The translations under genes were made by a program, and so were the position numbers. From assembly GCA_963971405.1 (NCBI GenBank), contig OZ020489.1, positions 30,592,290 through 30,656,289 of the forward strand: a stretch of 64,000 nt of DNA. The letters run 5' to 3'. The stretch comes from Psococerastis gibbosa (lineage: Eukaryota; Arthropoda; Insecta; Psocodea; Psocidae). Positions 11,725 to 23,204 of this stretch are shown in pieces (within the stretch, counting starts at the first letter, position 1; each line of letters begins with the position of its first letter). The notes beneath the pieces are model-generated. The model made no database searches. It saw only the letters and a program-made list of their open reading frames with translations, and had not been told where the DNA came from.

Positions 11725-11965
11725 TACCGGAAATATCGATCGTAGAACCGTCAAAATAGCCATTAAATTAGTAGAAATGCTCCTCTACATTTCGATATAT
11801 GACATATAGCCTTCACAAACACCAATTGGCCACAGTACTTAAACACCATCCTCGGGACACCCACACCAATCGTTTTTTTACAAATCAAATTCAATAATTG
11901 TGGCCAATCTGTATTATTGTAGATACGTCATATATCAAAATTTCTTCTGCTATTTTGGACAACTC
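11725..11965. mobile_element. Interspersed palindromic repeat, copy 2
   Basis: Shares ATGCTCCTCTACATTTCGAT and CCAATTGGCCACAGT with copies at 1-200 and 25240-25440. Its left part (CCGTCAAAATAGCC..GATATATGAC) is roughly inverted at its right part (GTCATATATCAAAATTTC..CTATTTTGGAC). That points to a fold-back MITE. Confidence 0.5.
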
Positions 11966-13021
11966 AACGATTGATATTGAATGAGATGATTGTTTCCTCT
12001 CCGATTGTCTCTTAAAGCTTATTCTTAGTTTAGCATAAAATGTAGTTTCTTCAAATATCGTCAGCCTACAAGTCAGAAGGACGTAACCAACATTTTTGGC
12101 GGAATTTAGTTATGATCAGATTTAGTAACCTTATCATGAACTATTCCTTTGCATATATTGAAAAAAAAAATCTTGAAAAATAAGGCTGAAATTTGCAAAT
12201 TGACTGTTGGTACAGATCGACACAAACGCAATTAATTCGAAATGTTGTTTTTGATGGTATGCCCTTCTGACTTTAGGGTGACGATATAGAGCCACCCTTG
12301 CACTTATGCATTTCTATCTAATTTTCGGAATTTTACATAGGACCCTGGTTCATGGTAGGTAGTGGCTAAACTGATTTAAGTATGCAGCACGAGCGACGGT
12401 TTTTTATTAGAAATAAAGACTATATAGTCAATGTATACGATAATGAGCGTCTCCTTTTTATATTCTCCGTTCTGTACAAAAACTTTCAAATGCCTAAAAT
12501 GTACAACGAAATAAATAAGTTATATATTAGCGATGTTCTGTACAAAATGTTCTTGTGTTGTAATGATCCATGTCATTTCTCAAAACCTTATTTGAGCAAA
12601 TTCTTTTTATAGAAATATGGGACGAGGGTTGCTTATGAACAGCTTTAAATAACTCAATGTGGGCTTGAATTTCGCTCCGCCATTGGAATCTGATTACATG
12701 GCGGGGTAGCATTTCTAAAGATATCTTAATAACAACAAGGGGTGAGAACTAATTAATTAATTTCCCAGACTAGAGGGCCAGAACCCTCATATTGACAAAT
12801 ATTATCTTGAAACACCTCCTAAAATATATAAACTGTGATTAATACAGATTAGATTTGAACTATCGTTAATCCATAAAATAGATACGCAATAATTTATATA
12901 TAAGCAAATGTATTGTGTATCATTAATGTTAATATATTCGGGAGGCGTTCAAAGAGCAACCGTGACAATTAGTAGCTATGGTGGAACGAGACTTTAACTG
13001 AAATTAAGGATAAATAAAAAC

Positions 13022-13160
13022 TGGACTTGGTGGGATTCGAATCCATGATCTACGCCTAACCGGGGCGACGTCTTAACCGCTCGACCACAAGCCCGCACAA
13101 GTTAGTTAAGACGACGCCCCGGTTAGGCGTAGATCGTGGGTTCGAATCCCGCCAAGTCCA
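13022..13160. mobile_element. SINE-A: inverted pair of tRNA-like heads
   Basis: On the minus strand 13022-13094 folds as a tRNA-like cloverleaf: 7-bp acceptor GGGCTTG/CAAGTCC, D-arm GTCGAGCGGTTAAGAC, and T-arm with loop TTCGAAT. A second, 5'-truncated copy in the opposite orientation (13105-13160) follows after a 10-bp spacer, making a hairpin. The anticodon loop has C instead of the invariant U at position 33, so a working tRNA is unlikely. Relatives lie at 28894-29212 and 39711-39783. Confidence 0.65.
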
Positions 13161-13350
13161 GTTTATGTTTATCCTCTAATTTCAGTTATAACGTTAATAA
13201 AGTTAATTTAAAAGTCAGTGTTATATACTCCATATAATACTGCAATAATGTGGAACGAGACTTTAATTAATTAGCTCCGACGCCATGTTGTTCTTCAAAA
13301 ATGTGGAAAGATTCCCATTAAAGTAAATACTGAAAGTAAGAATCGCCTAA

Positions 13351-13607
13351 GGCGGCCATTCCACCGGCTAATTTACTTCATTTGTGATTTTGTCATTGAC
13401 TTTTTTTTAAGGAGACTATTATGTAGATACTTAACTATTATAAATTAAGTTATAATATGGTAGCAGACATCATTTATAAGTCTCTACCATATTATAGCTT
13501 AATTTATAATAGATAAGTTAAGTATCTACATAATTGTCTCCTTAAAACAAAACAAACGTCAATGACAAAATCACAAATGAAGTAAATTAGCCGGTGGAAT
13601 GGCCGCC
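13351..13607. mobile_element. Harbinger-like palindromic MITE, TSD TAA
   Basis: Perfect terminal inverted repeats GGCGGCCATTCCACCGGCTA / inverse, 257 bp long, flanked by TAA at 13348-13350 and 13608-13610. The interior is nearly palindromic and carries GGTAGCAGACAT, the block shared by this group. Confidence 0.85.
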
Positions 13608-14559
13608 TAAGAAAAAAACAGTTCGTTATATAATGGTACAAAGACATCTTTAGTGAAATTGAATTGAAAAAAGGTTATTTCATGCAACTTAGCAGGTACT
13701 GTATGAAGGAGTTCACAAATAGTTCATAACGTACTAGGTATATGTATGTTGTATTTTAATCATAATTTTACCATTTTCTTTGCATTTAATTCCACATTTA
13801 CATGTCAACTTTTAGGAACATCGTAAATGGCAATGCTACGTTTTCAGTAATATAAGTTAATAATTTCAAGTGAAGCCTGTCACGGGACTAGATATGCATA
13901 ATTTAAATGCAAAATTAGAGTGTAGTACTTTTTGGCTACATATCATAATTTTCTGCAATACTATGTAGTATGTAATGCGGGAGCTACGCAATACTGGCAA
14001 ATGCAGCAAAATTCAAGTTTCATTGTAAATTTACGGTGCTATCGTTCTTGGTTTCATCGACCACTACAGGTTACCTTTTCATATGCTCCCGTGTTATCGT
14101 AATTTTCCTTTAGACCTACCATACATGTACAGTAGCTACAATAGTAGTTATTCATTGTTTTCAATTTAATGGCCACAAATATATGCCTGTGTTTCTATCA
14201 CGGGCCATTTTCAAATCTGTGGTTTAGAATGGAGTGAGGTGGCTAATAGCGGTTCACGGGTAACTGGAAGGAAATCATCCACGGCTCACGACATTAAAAT
14301 ATAGGGCCAGTAGACCGATTGCAAACCTCGGCTGGTGTAAAAATAGATATTTAGGCGAAAAATTAAAAGGTGAAAAAAGTTGAAAAATTGATGGATTTGA
14401 AATGTAGTAGAACTACCTGTATGCCTGACAACGTTGAGAGGGGTCGATGCTCGTGGGCATTAAGAAAAACCATCGACATTGCATTGTACTAGTCGCAATT
14501 TTCGGGGAATTGTTTTAATAATTTATTATATGTACGTACATTAAAGGATAAAAATAATG
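13608..14559. other. Intergenic, no gene recognised
   Basis: AT-rich, no plausible exon, no repeat that I can match elsewhere in the window. Confidence 0.4.
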
Positions 14560-15722
14560 AACAGGTTCAGGTGAACCCGTACATGGCTGTTTATCAATTA
14601 GGTAATGTATTAGTTCCTTGGTAAATAATTGTCCTAGGGTAACATTTCGGGTTTCCCTATCCCACAGCACTGAATAGGAAGATTGCATGATTAAGAATGG
14701 GCAGACCAATATAATACGATACAACACAGTAATTGTGGCAGGGTGTGCTACGCTATGTATTGGGCATGATGAATTATCCATAGTTTCTTTAAAAAATAAT
14801 TTTTTGATCAAAACCAAATATTTGTATGGGAAAGCAACCTGTTCAGGTTTGTGACTATTTATTTTAGGCGGCCGTTCTACCGGCGAATTTACTTGAAAAA
14901 TTGACTTTCTCATTGACGTTTGTTTTGTTTTAAGGAGACTAATATGTAGATAATTAACTTATCTATTATAAATTAAGTTATAATCTGGTAGCAGACATTA
15001 ATATTATTATTTCGGCAAATAGGTGACCGCAGACCACAAAGTCCATAGACCTAACCTAACATCATTAATAAGTCTCTACCATATTATAACTTAATTTATA
15101 ATAGATAAGTTAAGTATCTTCATAATAGTCTCCAAAAGAAACGTCAATGATTAAGTCAATTTTTCAAGTAAATTCGCCGGTGGAATGGCCGCCTTAACAC
15201 CTAAACCATACATAAAGCAAGGAAGCATCGGTAGAAAGGTTCAGCGGAAAATGATTTTTTAATCAGTTTCCATTAAAATTCAGTTGCTTTTTTTCCTCCA
15301 GAACCAAACTATCAAGGGGCAAGCGACCTATCGGATTTTGCCTGCATTAACAACGACTACAATATAATATGTGAATTTAAAAGAAGAGGTATTGTTTAAA
15401 AATAATTTTTTAGCCATTTTTTTTCTTTTTTAAGTGAAAAAGTAAATATTAGGCGAGCTTTAGCCTAAAACTAAAAAATTTAGTTAGCCCAAAATAAAAT
15501 AAAAATAGGTATGAGTGAGGTATTAGTCTTTTGAACCAACATGCCAAATTTTATCCAAATCCACCGAGTAGTTCGCCCTCAAATCGACGAACAGGCAGAC
15601 CGACAGACAGACATTTCGTAAAAAACCCTTTTTTGGGTTCCTAGGACCTCAAAATGTGTGATCACTGAAATTTCGACCATCACAAAGCTTTCCTTATACT
15701 ACGTATATAAATAGGAAAACAA
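14560..15722 (+). mobile_element. ~840-bp TIR element (family H), interrupted by a MITE
   Basis: Copy of a family also at 19550-20404, 45911-46774, 49310-49972 (partial), 50853-51622, 38200-38488 (reversed, partial) and 39309-39421 (3' end). The complete copies have short inverted ends (TGCTTTCCTATTTAT-like against ATAAATAGGAAAGCA). Near the 3' end is a block with CCGAGTAGTTTGCC and a (GACA)n-type stretch, then GGTTCCTAGGACCTCAAAA. This copy is split at 14867-15193 by a younger MITE. No protein-coding capacity was seen. Confidence 0.65.
14867..15193. mobile_element. Harbinger-like MITE nested in family H, TSD TTA
   Basis: The 327-bp element has GGCGGCCGTTCTACCGGCGA at the left and the inverse (with differences) at the right, with TTA at 14864-14866 and 15194-15196. 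Removing it restores continuity of the surrounding family-H sequence (GCAACC..GGTTT | AACACCTAA). Relative to its sister at 13351-13607 it holds an extra internal segment around 15000-15060. Confidence 0.85.
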
Positions 15723-15854
15723 TAAATTTTTTGTATAGAAGAAAAAGAATTAATTGATAGTCATAGCGATAAAATACAATATACCCTCCCACCTTCTGGC
15801 CACCTTCTGGTTTGCCCGAGACTAGGAGAAGGTGAGTCTGAGACAGATCTTTTA

Positions 15855-15990
15855 GGCGGGGTTTCCATATACGTCAATCGTCAATGAGAAATATTGACGT
15901 GGTAGCAGAATTTTTAGTATGTCTTTAATGTCTGCTAAACCTTCAATTTCATATTTCTCATTGACGATTGACGTATGTGGAAACCCCGCC
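15855..15990. mobile_element. Short Harbinger-like palindrome (136 bp)
   Basis: Ends GGCGGGGTTTCCATATACGT and inverse, with ATTGACGTGGTAGCAGA in the interior and a central block with AGACAT-type repeats. The flanks are TTA on the left and ATA on the right, so the duplication is imperfect or has mutated. The closest relative is 32916-33056. Confidence 0.75.
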
Positions 15991-17201
15991 ATAGACGCCA
16001 ATGACAAGGCCATCCAGGCCGCAACGTTTTGGATGAACGTGTCCTAAGCCCGGACACGTTAAATAAGTAAGTAATAGGGGCAATTAGGATTATGGCAATT
16101 AGTGTTTCGTACTTCACGTGACCCCAATTTCTAGTAGCCGTGCCTTTTGATACTTGATATAATAGGTATATACTGTATATGCTTCATGAGCAACCAGGTA
16201 ATGAATTATTAGAATTCGATATCTTGTGAAACTGCTGATAATAATTTTTTCCCAAATGCCTTTTTATTGGCTATTTATTAGAAAGAAAGAAAATTGTCTT
16301 TATTTTTCATGCGGGTGAATGTTGCTTACAATTAACCCAATATTATATTCTAATGTAAATAGCAGCAAAATTTTTTAAATGAAAAGTTAAGTTTGCATGC
16401 TACAATCGCATCCTTCATATCTGCGAATTCTTGATTTAACGCTTTAATGGTAAGCAACAATTACAAATTCCATAAGAGTTGCCGATACTGAAAATATAAA
16501 TACCGAGCCCGAGGTCGTTGGCATAGGGCATTTCAATGAGCTGAGATGCCGCATTGCTTTTTCACAACAATAGCTAGGTTAATTTTGTTTTAACAGCCGG
16601 ATCCATTGCATTGCGTAAATGCGGCGGCAGGGCAAAGCTGAATTCTTTTAAAATGATATTCGTGGAAGAATAATTCAATATCGAACATATGTATGCAGCC
16701 AAATAATGGCATGACAAATTTAAAAATTAGTAGGCAAAATATTTGGTAACTAAGTGAAAACATTCCTTTTCGAATAAAAACTAATGCAATCATCGTTGGA
16801 AAGTGATACTTACAGGATACACTGTAAAGTAGAAATGCAAAGAATCTCAAGTATCGCAGTATTTGGGGTACTTCCCTAACCAATTTTTCACCATTTAGTA
16901 GGCATGGAAAATAATAAAAAAAAGATTGAAAACAACTTACGAGTTTTAATTGATATATCTGCCTAATTTTAATTCCAGAAGACAAAGACATTAATTTAAT
17001 TACGGAAACATTGCATAATCTGTTATATTAATATTATTAAATAGTTCTGCAAGTGAGTTACAAAAAAAAAAAAAAAAAACATTACAGTGATCAAGGAATC
17101 ATTGCAGGTTTTCCAAAAATCATGGGAGTTATGAATCAATACAAGGAGCAAGAATACAGAAGAATACAAAACCCGCTAAACAAGGCAATCAGAGGGGTTA
17201 A
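15991..17201. other. Intergenic, no gene recognised
   Basis: Low-GC sequence. A 133-codon open frame on the minus strand (16590-16991) is hydrophobic but has no recognisable motif or codon signature. A run of A at about 17060-17080 follows. I do not call a gene. Confidence 0.4.
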
Positions 17202-17585
17202 GAGAGTACAGCCTATAGGAAATTGGCAGCCCGAAACTTAATACTTTTTATTTAATTAACTAAGCAAGTTATTAAAGATTTGGCTCATTTAAGTTGTAGA
17301 AGACTACTTCATACATCATATAATAAGGTATTTTTAATTTTCGAAATTGTATTTTTTTTATAAAATCGAATATACGTGAAAAGTTATTGCTTATAAAATA
17401 TTATCATGTTTATAAAAAATTACAATTTCGAAAATTAAAAATATCTTATAAGGTATAATATGATGCATGGAGTAGTCTTCCACAACTTTAATTAGCCAAA
17501 TCTTTAATGACATGCTTAGTTAATTAAATTAAAAATTAAAAGTATTAAGTTTCGGGCTGCCAATTTCCTACGGGCTGTACACTCC
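17202..17585. mobile_element. Long fold-back MITE, copy 1
   Basis: Left end GAGAGTACAGCC and right end GGCTGTACACTC, followed inward by GGCAGCCCGAAA and its inverse. The inverted match continues over most of the 384 bp (ATTAAAGATTTGGCTCAT, GTAGAAGACTACTTC). A second copy lies at 41029-41410 in the TLK gene. No target duplication is clear. Confidence 0.75.
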
Positions 17586-18173
17586 TCAGAGGAAATGTTG
17601 AGTTTGGGTTGGTAACACCAAAGTCAGATAATTTTCAATTTTTTTTATTCATTTACGTAGAAAACACTAAAAAATGTAATGTATCTAAGCTAAAGATCTA
17701 TTATAATAGCAAATATTATAAATTGAATTATAAGTATTTTTTAAATTCTGGTGATGGAACGTTTTCGTAAAATAAGTTCCCCTTCTTTTCCAACTTCAGT
17801 TTTACGAAGGAGAAAACACTTTACCAAAAATTAGGAATCCTTATAATTCAATGTTTAAAATAGTTATCAATAACTTAGATGCTAAACATTTTAGACGAAG
17901 ATTTCAGAGTGGGCCATCCGATTGCAAAGTTTTCTCTAAATCTTTTAACTCATAAATCTCATGCAAGGAAAATTTGAAGACGGCTAACTTACAGCAGCAC
18001 AACCAACACATTAGTGGCACAACTTAGCACTCGAATCTACTGTAAAATGAATACTCTACAGGGTTTAGATTACCCCACCATGACGTAATCTTATAAATTC
18101 ACCTTGTCTGCGTTACAACCTGCTTGCCTGCCATTAACGGCATACGGTACCACAAATTACTACGTAACAACTA

Positions 18174-18738
18174 AGGCCCGAAGGACGATTCGTGGGCGAT
18201 TTGTCATGGGAACAAATGATTTGGTGATTGGTTGATCTAAAAAACAGTCAATTTCTGAACGCACTTCCGAAGATTTTTGACGCTGAGGCGTGGCCTGGGC
18301 GCGTCGAGGGGAAATCGGTGCACTTCTGGGCGCTTGACCGCAATTCTCCAAAATCTTCCGAAGTTAACTTAGGTACGAGGTACGCGCGGACATAGGTGCG
18401 AAATTGTGTGGTTTCTCGCATTATGACGTTTGATAGCAATAAGGTTTAGAGTCACATAACTACAAACATTTTGAAAAAATATGGGCGAAATACTGGGATT
18501 CTCGCATAGAATTAACAGAGGAACAGAGGAATTTTCCATGTCTGGTGGGGGAGGGGGGGAGGGGAGAGAGACGGCAGCCCAACAGTAATCCCCCTGGCTG
18601 CGGCCATGCCGGTGCACGGTGTTTTCACCTCGATACGCCACAATACGCGTTAGCGTTAAAGATCTTCGGAAGTGCGTTCAGAAATTGACTATTTTTTTGG
18701 ACGAACCCATTTGTTGCCATGACAAATCATCCTGGATC
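18174..18738. mobile_element. Inverted-repeat element with GATTTGTCATGG arms
   Basis: The left arm (GATTTGTCATGGGAACAAAT, then CAGTCAATTTCTGAACGCAC, then CTTCCGAAGAT) is inverted at the right end (ATCTTCGGAAG, GTGCGTTCAGAAATTGACTA, CATGACAAATC). The 565-bp unit has a GC-richer middle with chance open frames. The sequence at 23319-23480 is related (GGACGATTCG, GAGGGGAAA). Confidence 0.65.
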
Positions 18739-18976
18739 ATCATGACTGGATTCGAATCGTTTCTGTGTACCGGACGTTAGGCCGTAAAATATTAAATAAA
18801 AATAATAAAAACACAGAACCAGGCATAAGCAGCAAAATAAAAAACTAGGTCGCTCTACAGCTAAATTGGGAAAATCTGACAAGCGGTATGTAAATGAATT
18901 CTTCACATACTGTATATAGATATATAATGTTCCCAGTGATCGCAATAACGTGTAAAAAAGTTACTTCTAATAGGTA

Positions 18977-19271
18977 AACACCGAGTTCAGCCATACGTCA
19001 CAGCAGAAAAATCACGGTAAGTTGACTGAGGCATACTGTGCAAGTGTTACGCGAACAACAGTCGTCTTGCAATGATATATGCGATAGAAGCTTTCATATA
19101 AAATACCTAAAAATATATATAATAATTATATATTATACTATTATTATTATATATTAATAATATATAAATATCATTTGTAAGGTGACTGCTGTTGACTAAT
19201 GACTTGCACAGTATGTCTCAGTCAAGTTACCCTGATTTTTCCACTGTGACGTGTGGGTCAACTCAGTGTGA
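18977..19271. mobile_element. Palindromic MITE with AT-rich core
   Basis: Left arm ATACGTCACAGCAGAAAAAT..GGCATACTGTGCAAG is inverted on the right (CTTGCACAGTATG..CTGATTTTTCCACTGTGACG). The centre is a long AT-only stretch (about 19105-19170) that could extrude as a cruciform. Confidence 0.65.
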
Positions 19272-19549
19272 GATACCTATATGAAAGCAACAAAACTACA
19301 CGAAGGAATTAAAATAAAAATTAACAATAATATAAATAAGAACGCAAAAATAGAAATATTATGGGTACTCACTATACCCTGTGGTGTAGTGAGAAAACTC
19401 AGGTAAAATAAGACTATAGAATAAAGTTCTCCACTTAAACAGAGTACCCAAATTGTTTACTGATTCGTTCGATATTGATTTGAGGTGATCAAACTTGATT
19501 GGTGGGTGCATTTCATCATTTACCCTTTACCATTTAGGATAAATGATGA

Positions 19550-20404
19550 ACCGGAACGAGTGAGCCCGTACATACTTTCCTATTTATGAATTAGTACAGG
19601 TCCCGAGACAGATAATATAAGTAGTTTCATGGTAAACCATACCATTGTCCTGGGGTTAAATTTAGGATGCCTCAACTTTGCCTATCACAAAGCACTGAAT
19701 TGACAGATGGGACAATTTCATTGTCAAGAACGGGCATACCAATATCATACAACACAGTAATAATGACAGGGTATGCAATGTATTGGGGATAAATTAACCA
19801 TAAGTTTTTCAAAAAATAATTTTTTATTCACACCACAAGTTTGTTTGAGAAATTTGATTCGATTCGATTCTATTCGATGTTGTTACTCTAACGAGTGTAG
19901 CACCTAAACATACCTGAAGTAAGAAAGCATCGATAGAAAGGTTCCACAGATAAATTATTTTTTAGTCATTTTTCATGAATAAGTATTTTTTTTCCTTTTT
20001 TGTCCCCAAAATCAAACTATCAAGGGACAAGCGACCTTTGGGATTTTGTTTGCATTAATAACAACTACAATATAATATGTGAATTTAAAGAAAATCGATG
20101 GAACCATTTTTGAGAAATAAAGTTTTTAGTAGTTTTTGAGAAATAAAATGTTTAGTCGTTTTTTTAGTTTTTGGATCATAAAACCATGGGGGGAAAACTG
20201 CTCCCGAGATATGATTTTTGCGAACCTGCATGCCAAATGTCATCAAAATCCACCGAGTAGTTTGCCCACAAATTGACGAACAGCCAGACCGACAAAAATT
20301 TGGTTCTTTGTACCTCCAAACATGTAAATCCATTGAAATCTCGAAACCGAAAATTCCCGCCATCACAAAGCTTTCATTTTACTACGTACATGTATAGGAA
20401 AGCA
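19550..20404 (+). mobile_element. ~840-bp TIR element (family H), near-complete
   Basis: Inverted ends TACTTTCCTATTTATG (19573) and ATGTATAGGAAAGCA (20404). It has the same internal order as the copy at 45911: an AACTATCAAGGGACAAGCGA block, then the CCGAGTAGTTTGCC block near the 3' end. The long G-run present in two sister copies is absent here. Confidence 0.65.
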
Positions 20405-20483
20405 ATAAAATAAAAATAGAGAAAATTGGAAATATGAAGAAACAATTTACCGGAAAATATTAAGAGTTCCACGGAGAAGAGCT

Positions 20484-20546
20484 TAGGACAGTGGTCAGCA
20501 TACCACCCGGGCAAGGTTCTTGGGTTCGAATCCCATTGCTGTCCAA
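20484..20546 (+). mobile_element. tRNA-like SINE fragment (type C)
   Basis: GTGGTCAGCATACC resembles an internal A-box region and TTGGGTTCGAATCCC a B-box, closing with GCTGTCC that pairs with GGACAG at the start. A reversed relative lies at 21848-21906. It looks like a SINE head rather than a working tRNA because the D and anticodon arms are poor. Confidence 0.4.
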
Positions 20547-20715
20547 TTATTATGTCCAATTTATTTCATTTTCATTTCTTCTCTATATAGTTACTAATAC
20601 AGCGATTCTGGCTGGTGAATGAATGGGGTGCAACAGGCACACCTAATGGAATCGTAAAAAAAAAAACCTTTATCGCTTCAGAATGCACCTGTCAACAGCT
20701 ATAAATTTCTCGTAG

Positions 20716-21108
20716 TTAAGGCTGAGTGTTCAAAATGTTTTGTAAACAAGAAATTATCGTAATTTTTGGACGAAATTAATTAATTGCTCGTTCCACAGCC
20801 ACAAAGATAAAAAAGGGAACAGATGAAAAAATCTTAAAAAATACGAGCTTTCTGTGAAAGCTGTCTATTTTCCCTACAGATTTACAACTGTGCTACAAAA
20901 TCACTTTAAGGCTCTTTGTCCAATTTTTCTAAGGTAATAATATTTCAGTTCAGAAAATATAAACTTCCTGCGATAACTTGTATTTTGTATGAGTTTTTTA
21001 TCTGTTCACTTTGTTATCTTTGTATCTGTGGAACGAGCAATAAATTAGTTTCGTCGAAAAATCAGCAAATTTTCTTGTTTACAAAACATTTTGAACACTC
21101 AGGCTTAA
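20716..21108. mobile_element. piggyBac-like MITE flanked by TTAA, copy 1
   Basis: Begins TTAAGGCTGAGTGTTCAAAA and ends in the inverse with TTAA (21105-21108). The interior is an imperfect palindrome (GATAAAAAAGGGAACAGATG against ATCTGTTCACTTTGTTATC). The second copy is at 31491-31876. TTAA ends are the hallmark of piggyBac insertion. Confidence 0.8.
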
Positions 21109-21134
21109 CCTTACTGTAGATCTGTGTTAGTCGT

Positions 21135-21310
21135 GATTTTCTAGAATAATAATATTTCAGGTGCGAAAATGCAAATTTAGTATCGAAAGCTTGTATTTTT
21201 GGTGCATTTTCCATGCGGCGATCTTCATATCTTTGCGGCTGTGTCACGAATTAAATTAGTCAAAATTATCCATGCCCCCTTGGTTTACAAAATTTTCGAA
21301 ATTTCAGCCA
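21135..21310. mobile_element. Diverged half of the same TTAA MITE family
   Basis: Follows directly after the complete copy and matches its right half with many substitutions (AATAATATTTCAG, GCTTGTATTTTTGG, ATCTTTGCGGCTGTG, TTTACAAAATTTTCGAA). It is an older relative beside the younger one. Confidence 0.45.
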
Positions 21311-21847
21311 TTAATAGCGTTTTGATGAATATTTTTCAGTTTTATTTTCGTGGTACGTTACTTAACCCATGCTTTGAATCACATACGAACGTTACACGTT
21401 ATTATGACGATGCTCTCCGTCTATAAGAAAAGTATGAGCGCCATATGGGAATCCACCCGCCATTCACAGAGATTTCCTTATGGGAAAGCTTTCTATAAGG
21501 TTCTGTAGGGACAGTTTTGGTCAGTAGGTTCGCTGACGACAATAAGATATCCATATTATTCAAAATGGCCACCGTTTGCATGTGAAAAAGTTCTAATTAA
21601 TTCTTTTAATATTTTTTATAATATTTTTACTATACCTGGACCTTATTGCGCTGCATATAATTTAATATATACATTCTCCATGATTTATAGAAAAATATCA
21701 CTTAAAATAATACATAAATAAAATAATTTTCAAATATTATTGAGGCTTATGGAAAAATCAACGCTTTGATATCTTAACAACTGGTGCTGCCATCTACAAA
21801 ATGACCTCACAAATGAACCTCATTGCATTAGAAAATCAGAGACATGG

Positions 21848-21906
21848 AAAATGAACGGGCATGGGATACGAACCTTGCCGAGGTGGCATGCTGACCACTC
21901 CACCAA
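21848..21906 (-). mobile_element. tRNA-like SINE fragment (type C), reversed
   Basis: On the minus strand it reads GGTCAGCATGCC, then GCAAGGTTCGTATCCC. This matches the fragment at 20484-20546, with the B-box changed at one position. Confidence 0.35.
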
Positions 21907-22077
21907 ATCCATTTCTCTATTGCATGTTTTTACGCCATGAATATACAATTTTACCCAGTCTATTGTATTGTACATTCGTAATCACGTGATGATTTGGAAT
22001 GTGGATACACCAGCTGAAGACGTCATGTCGGAATGGTCACAATAGCTATAGGCTAATACAAAAGCTCAGAAGTCAAA

Positions 22078-22210
22078 TCTGTGGTGTAGTGATAAGGGCT
22101 CTGACGTTCACCCGTAAGAATTTCGATTTGAATCACACACTCGCTACATTATGCATCGGAGGGCATGTAAAGCAGTCAGTACTGGATGTCCCAGTTAAGT
22201 GCTTGTACCA
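22078..22210 (+). mobile_element. SINE-B copy
   Basis: A tRNA-like head (GTGGTGTAGTGATAAGGGCT, GATTTGAATCACACA) is joined to the tail GCATCGGAGGGCATGTAAAG. It shows the same order as the copies at 24890-25060 and 27428-27590, with a decayed B-box. Confidence 0.55.
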
Positions 22211-23166
22211 TTATTTCCCCTAGGTGGGTTGGTTAAATAATAGAGTATAGAAGTTTTTTTTTTACTTTTTCCTTGCTACTAGTATATAAATAGAATAACA
22301 TACAAATGTTTATGCGTTTATATGACCGAATACTAATAATGATAATAAGATAATAAAATGTAATGGCAATTGAAAGGGATCACAAACTACTATCCATCTG
22401 ACAGAACAAGCGGCTAGTCATGGGCCAGTGCAACAATTATTTCACCGATAGGCCTTAATAATAACGTACGTACACACAAAAATCTTTCCTTTGGACCGGA
22501 ATAGGCCTGGAAAAGCTTCCTGCCACGAATATCTTCAGCTAAGCAACGCAGCTCTGCGATTACGTCATTTTATTGAAAAGATTTCTTGCACAGCAAGAGC
22601 GAGCAAAGGTTTGGAGGATCTCTTCTGTTTCTTAGCTCCGTTTAATTATTTAAAATATTCACTAAATGCAACTAATGGGGAGGAGACACGAATCATTACT
22701 GTATTAATCGATTACACCGTCAGAACTTGATAAAAGAAACACCTCCCATTGTGGCTTATCACAGACTATATAACGCATTCAGGGGGCTCAGACCAACAAT
22801 TGTGGAGGGGGAACGCAAAGAACGGCGTAATTACAATACTCAGTATTTCTTACATTAGCGATAAACAAAAACAAAACAATGATTGTTCGTTCACCAGCAC
22901 AGAGATGAGTGGACTAGATTCCTGGCGGAGGTCCCACCACGCCGGCGCGCCCCTATGACCTTGATTCGCGGTGAGGGGCCAACTGTAACCAAAGATTTTA
23001 CAATAGAATACATAAACATTTAAAATGTCGAACCTAAGCCGCATCTTTATGCATCACCCATTTGTCCCCCATTAATAGTATAAAACTACTTACATGCCTT
23101 GCATCTAGCAGACGTCGAGGATGTAACATTAGCAGGAAGACGTGTCCTCCGCACTCTGTGCCCCGA
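22211..23166. other. Region downstream of TLK, no further gene recognised
   Basis: On the minus strand this is where the TLK 3' UTR should run. No clear AATAAA was found close to the stop codon. The open frame at 22491-22730 on the plus strand has no recognisable motif. Confidence 0.4.
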
Positions 23167-23204
23167 CTATGACGAACTGGAAGCGTTCATTCCGCTGAAC
23201 ATGC
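23167..23204 (-). CDS. TLK: TLK coding exon 11 (38-nt terminal coding exon)
   Basis: The acceptor GATTTGCAG precedes two bases that complete a Gly codon, then [11 protein letters not shown] and TAG at 23169-23167. The short Met-Phe...Ser-rich end resembles the tail I recall from fly TLK (MFG..NASSSS). Together with the phase match this supports a real exon rather than read-through of exon 10. Confidence 0.8.

Noticed and set aside
13022..13094. Functional tRNA gene
   Set aside because: The cloverleaf is good, but the anticodon loop lacks U33, the flanks are shared with other copies, and it sits in an inverted pair. A SINE head is the better explanation.
16590..16991. 133-codon minus-strand open frame as a membrane protein
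   Set aside because: It is hydrophobic because the DNA is T-rich; there is no supporting splice structure or similarity.
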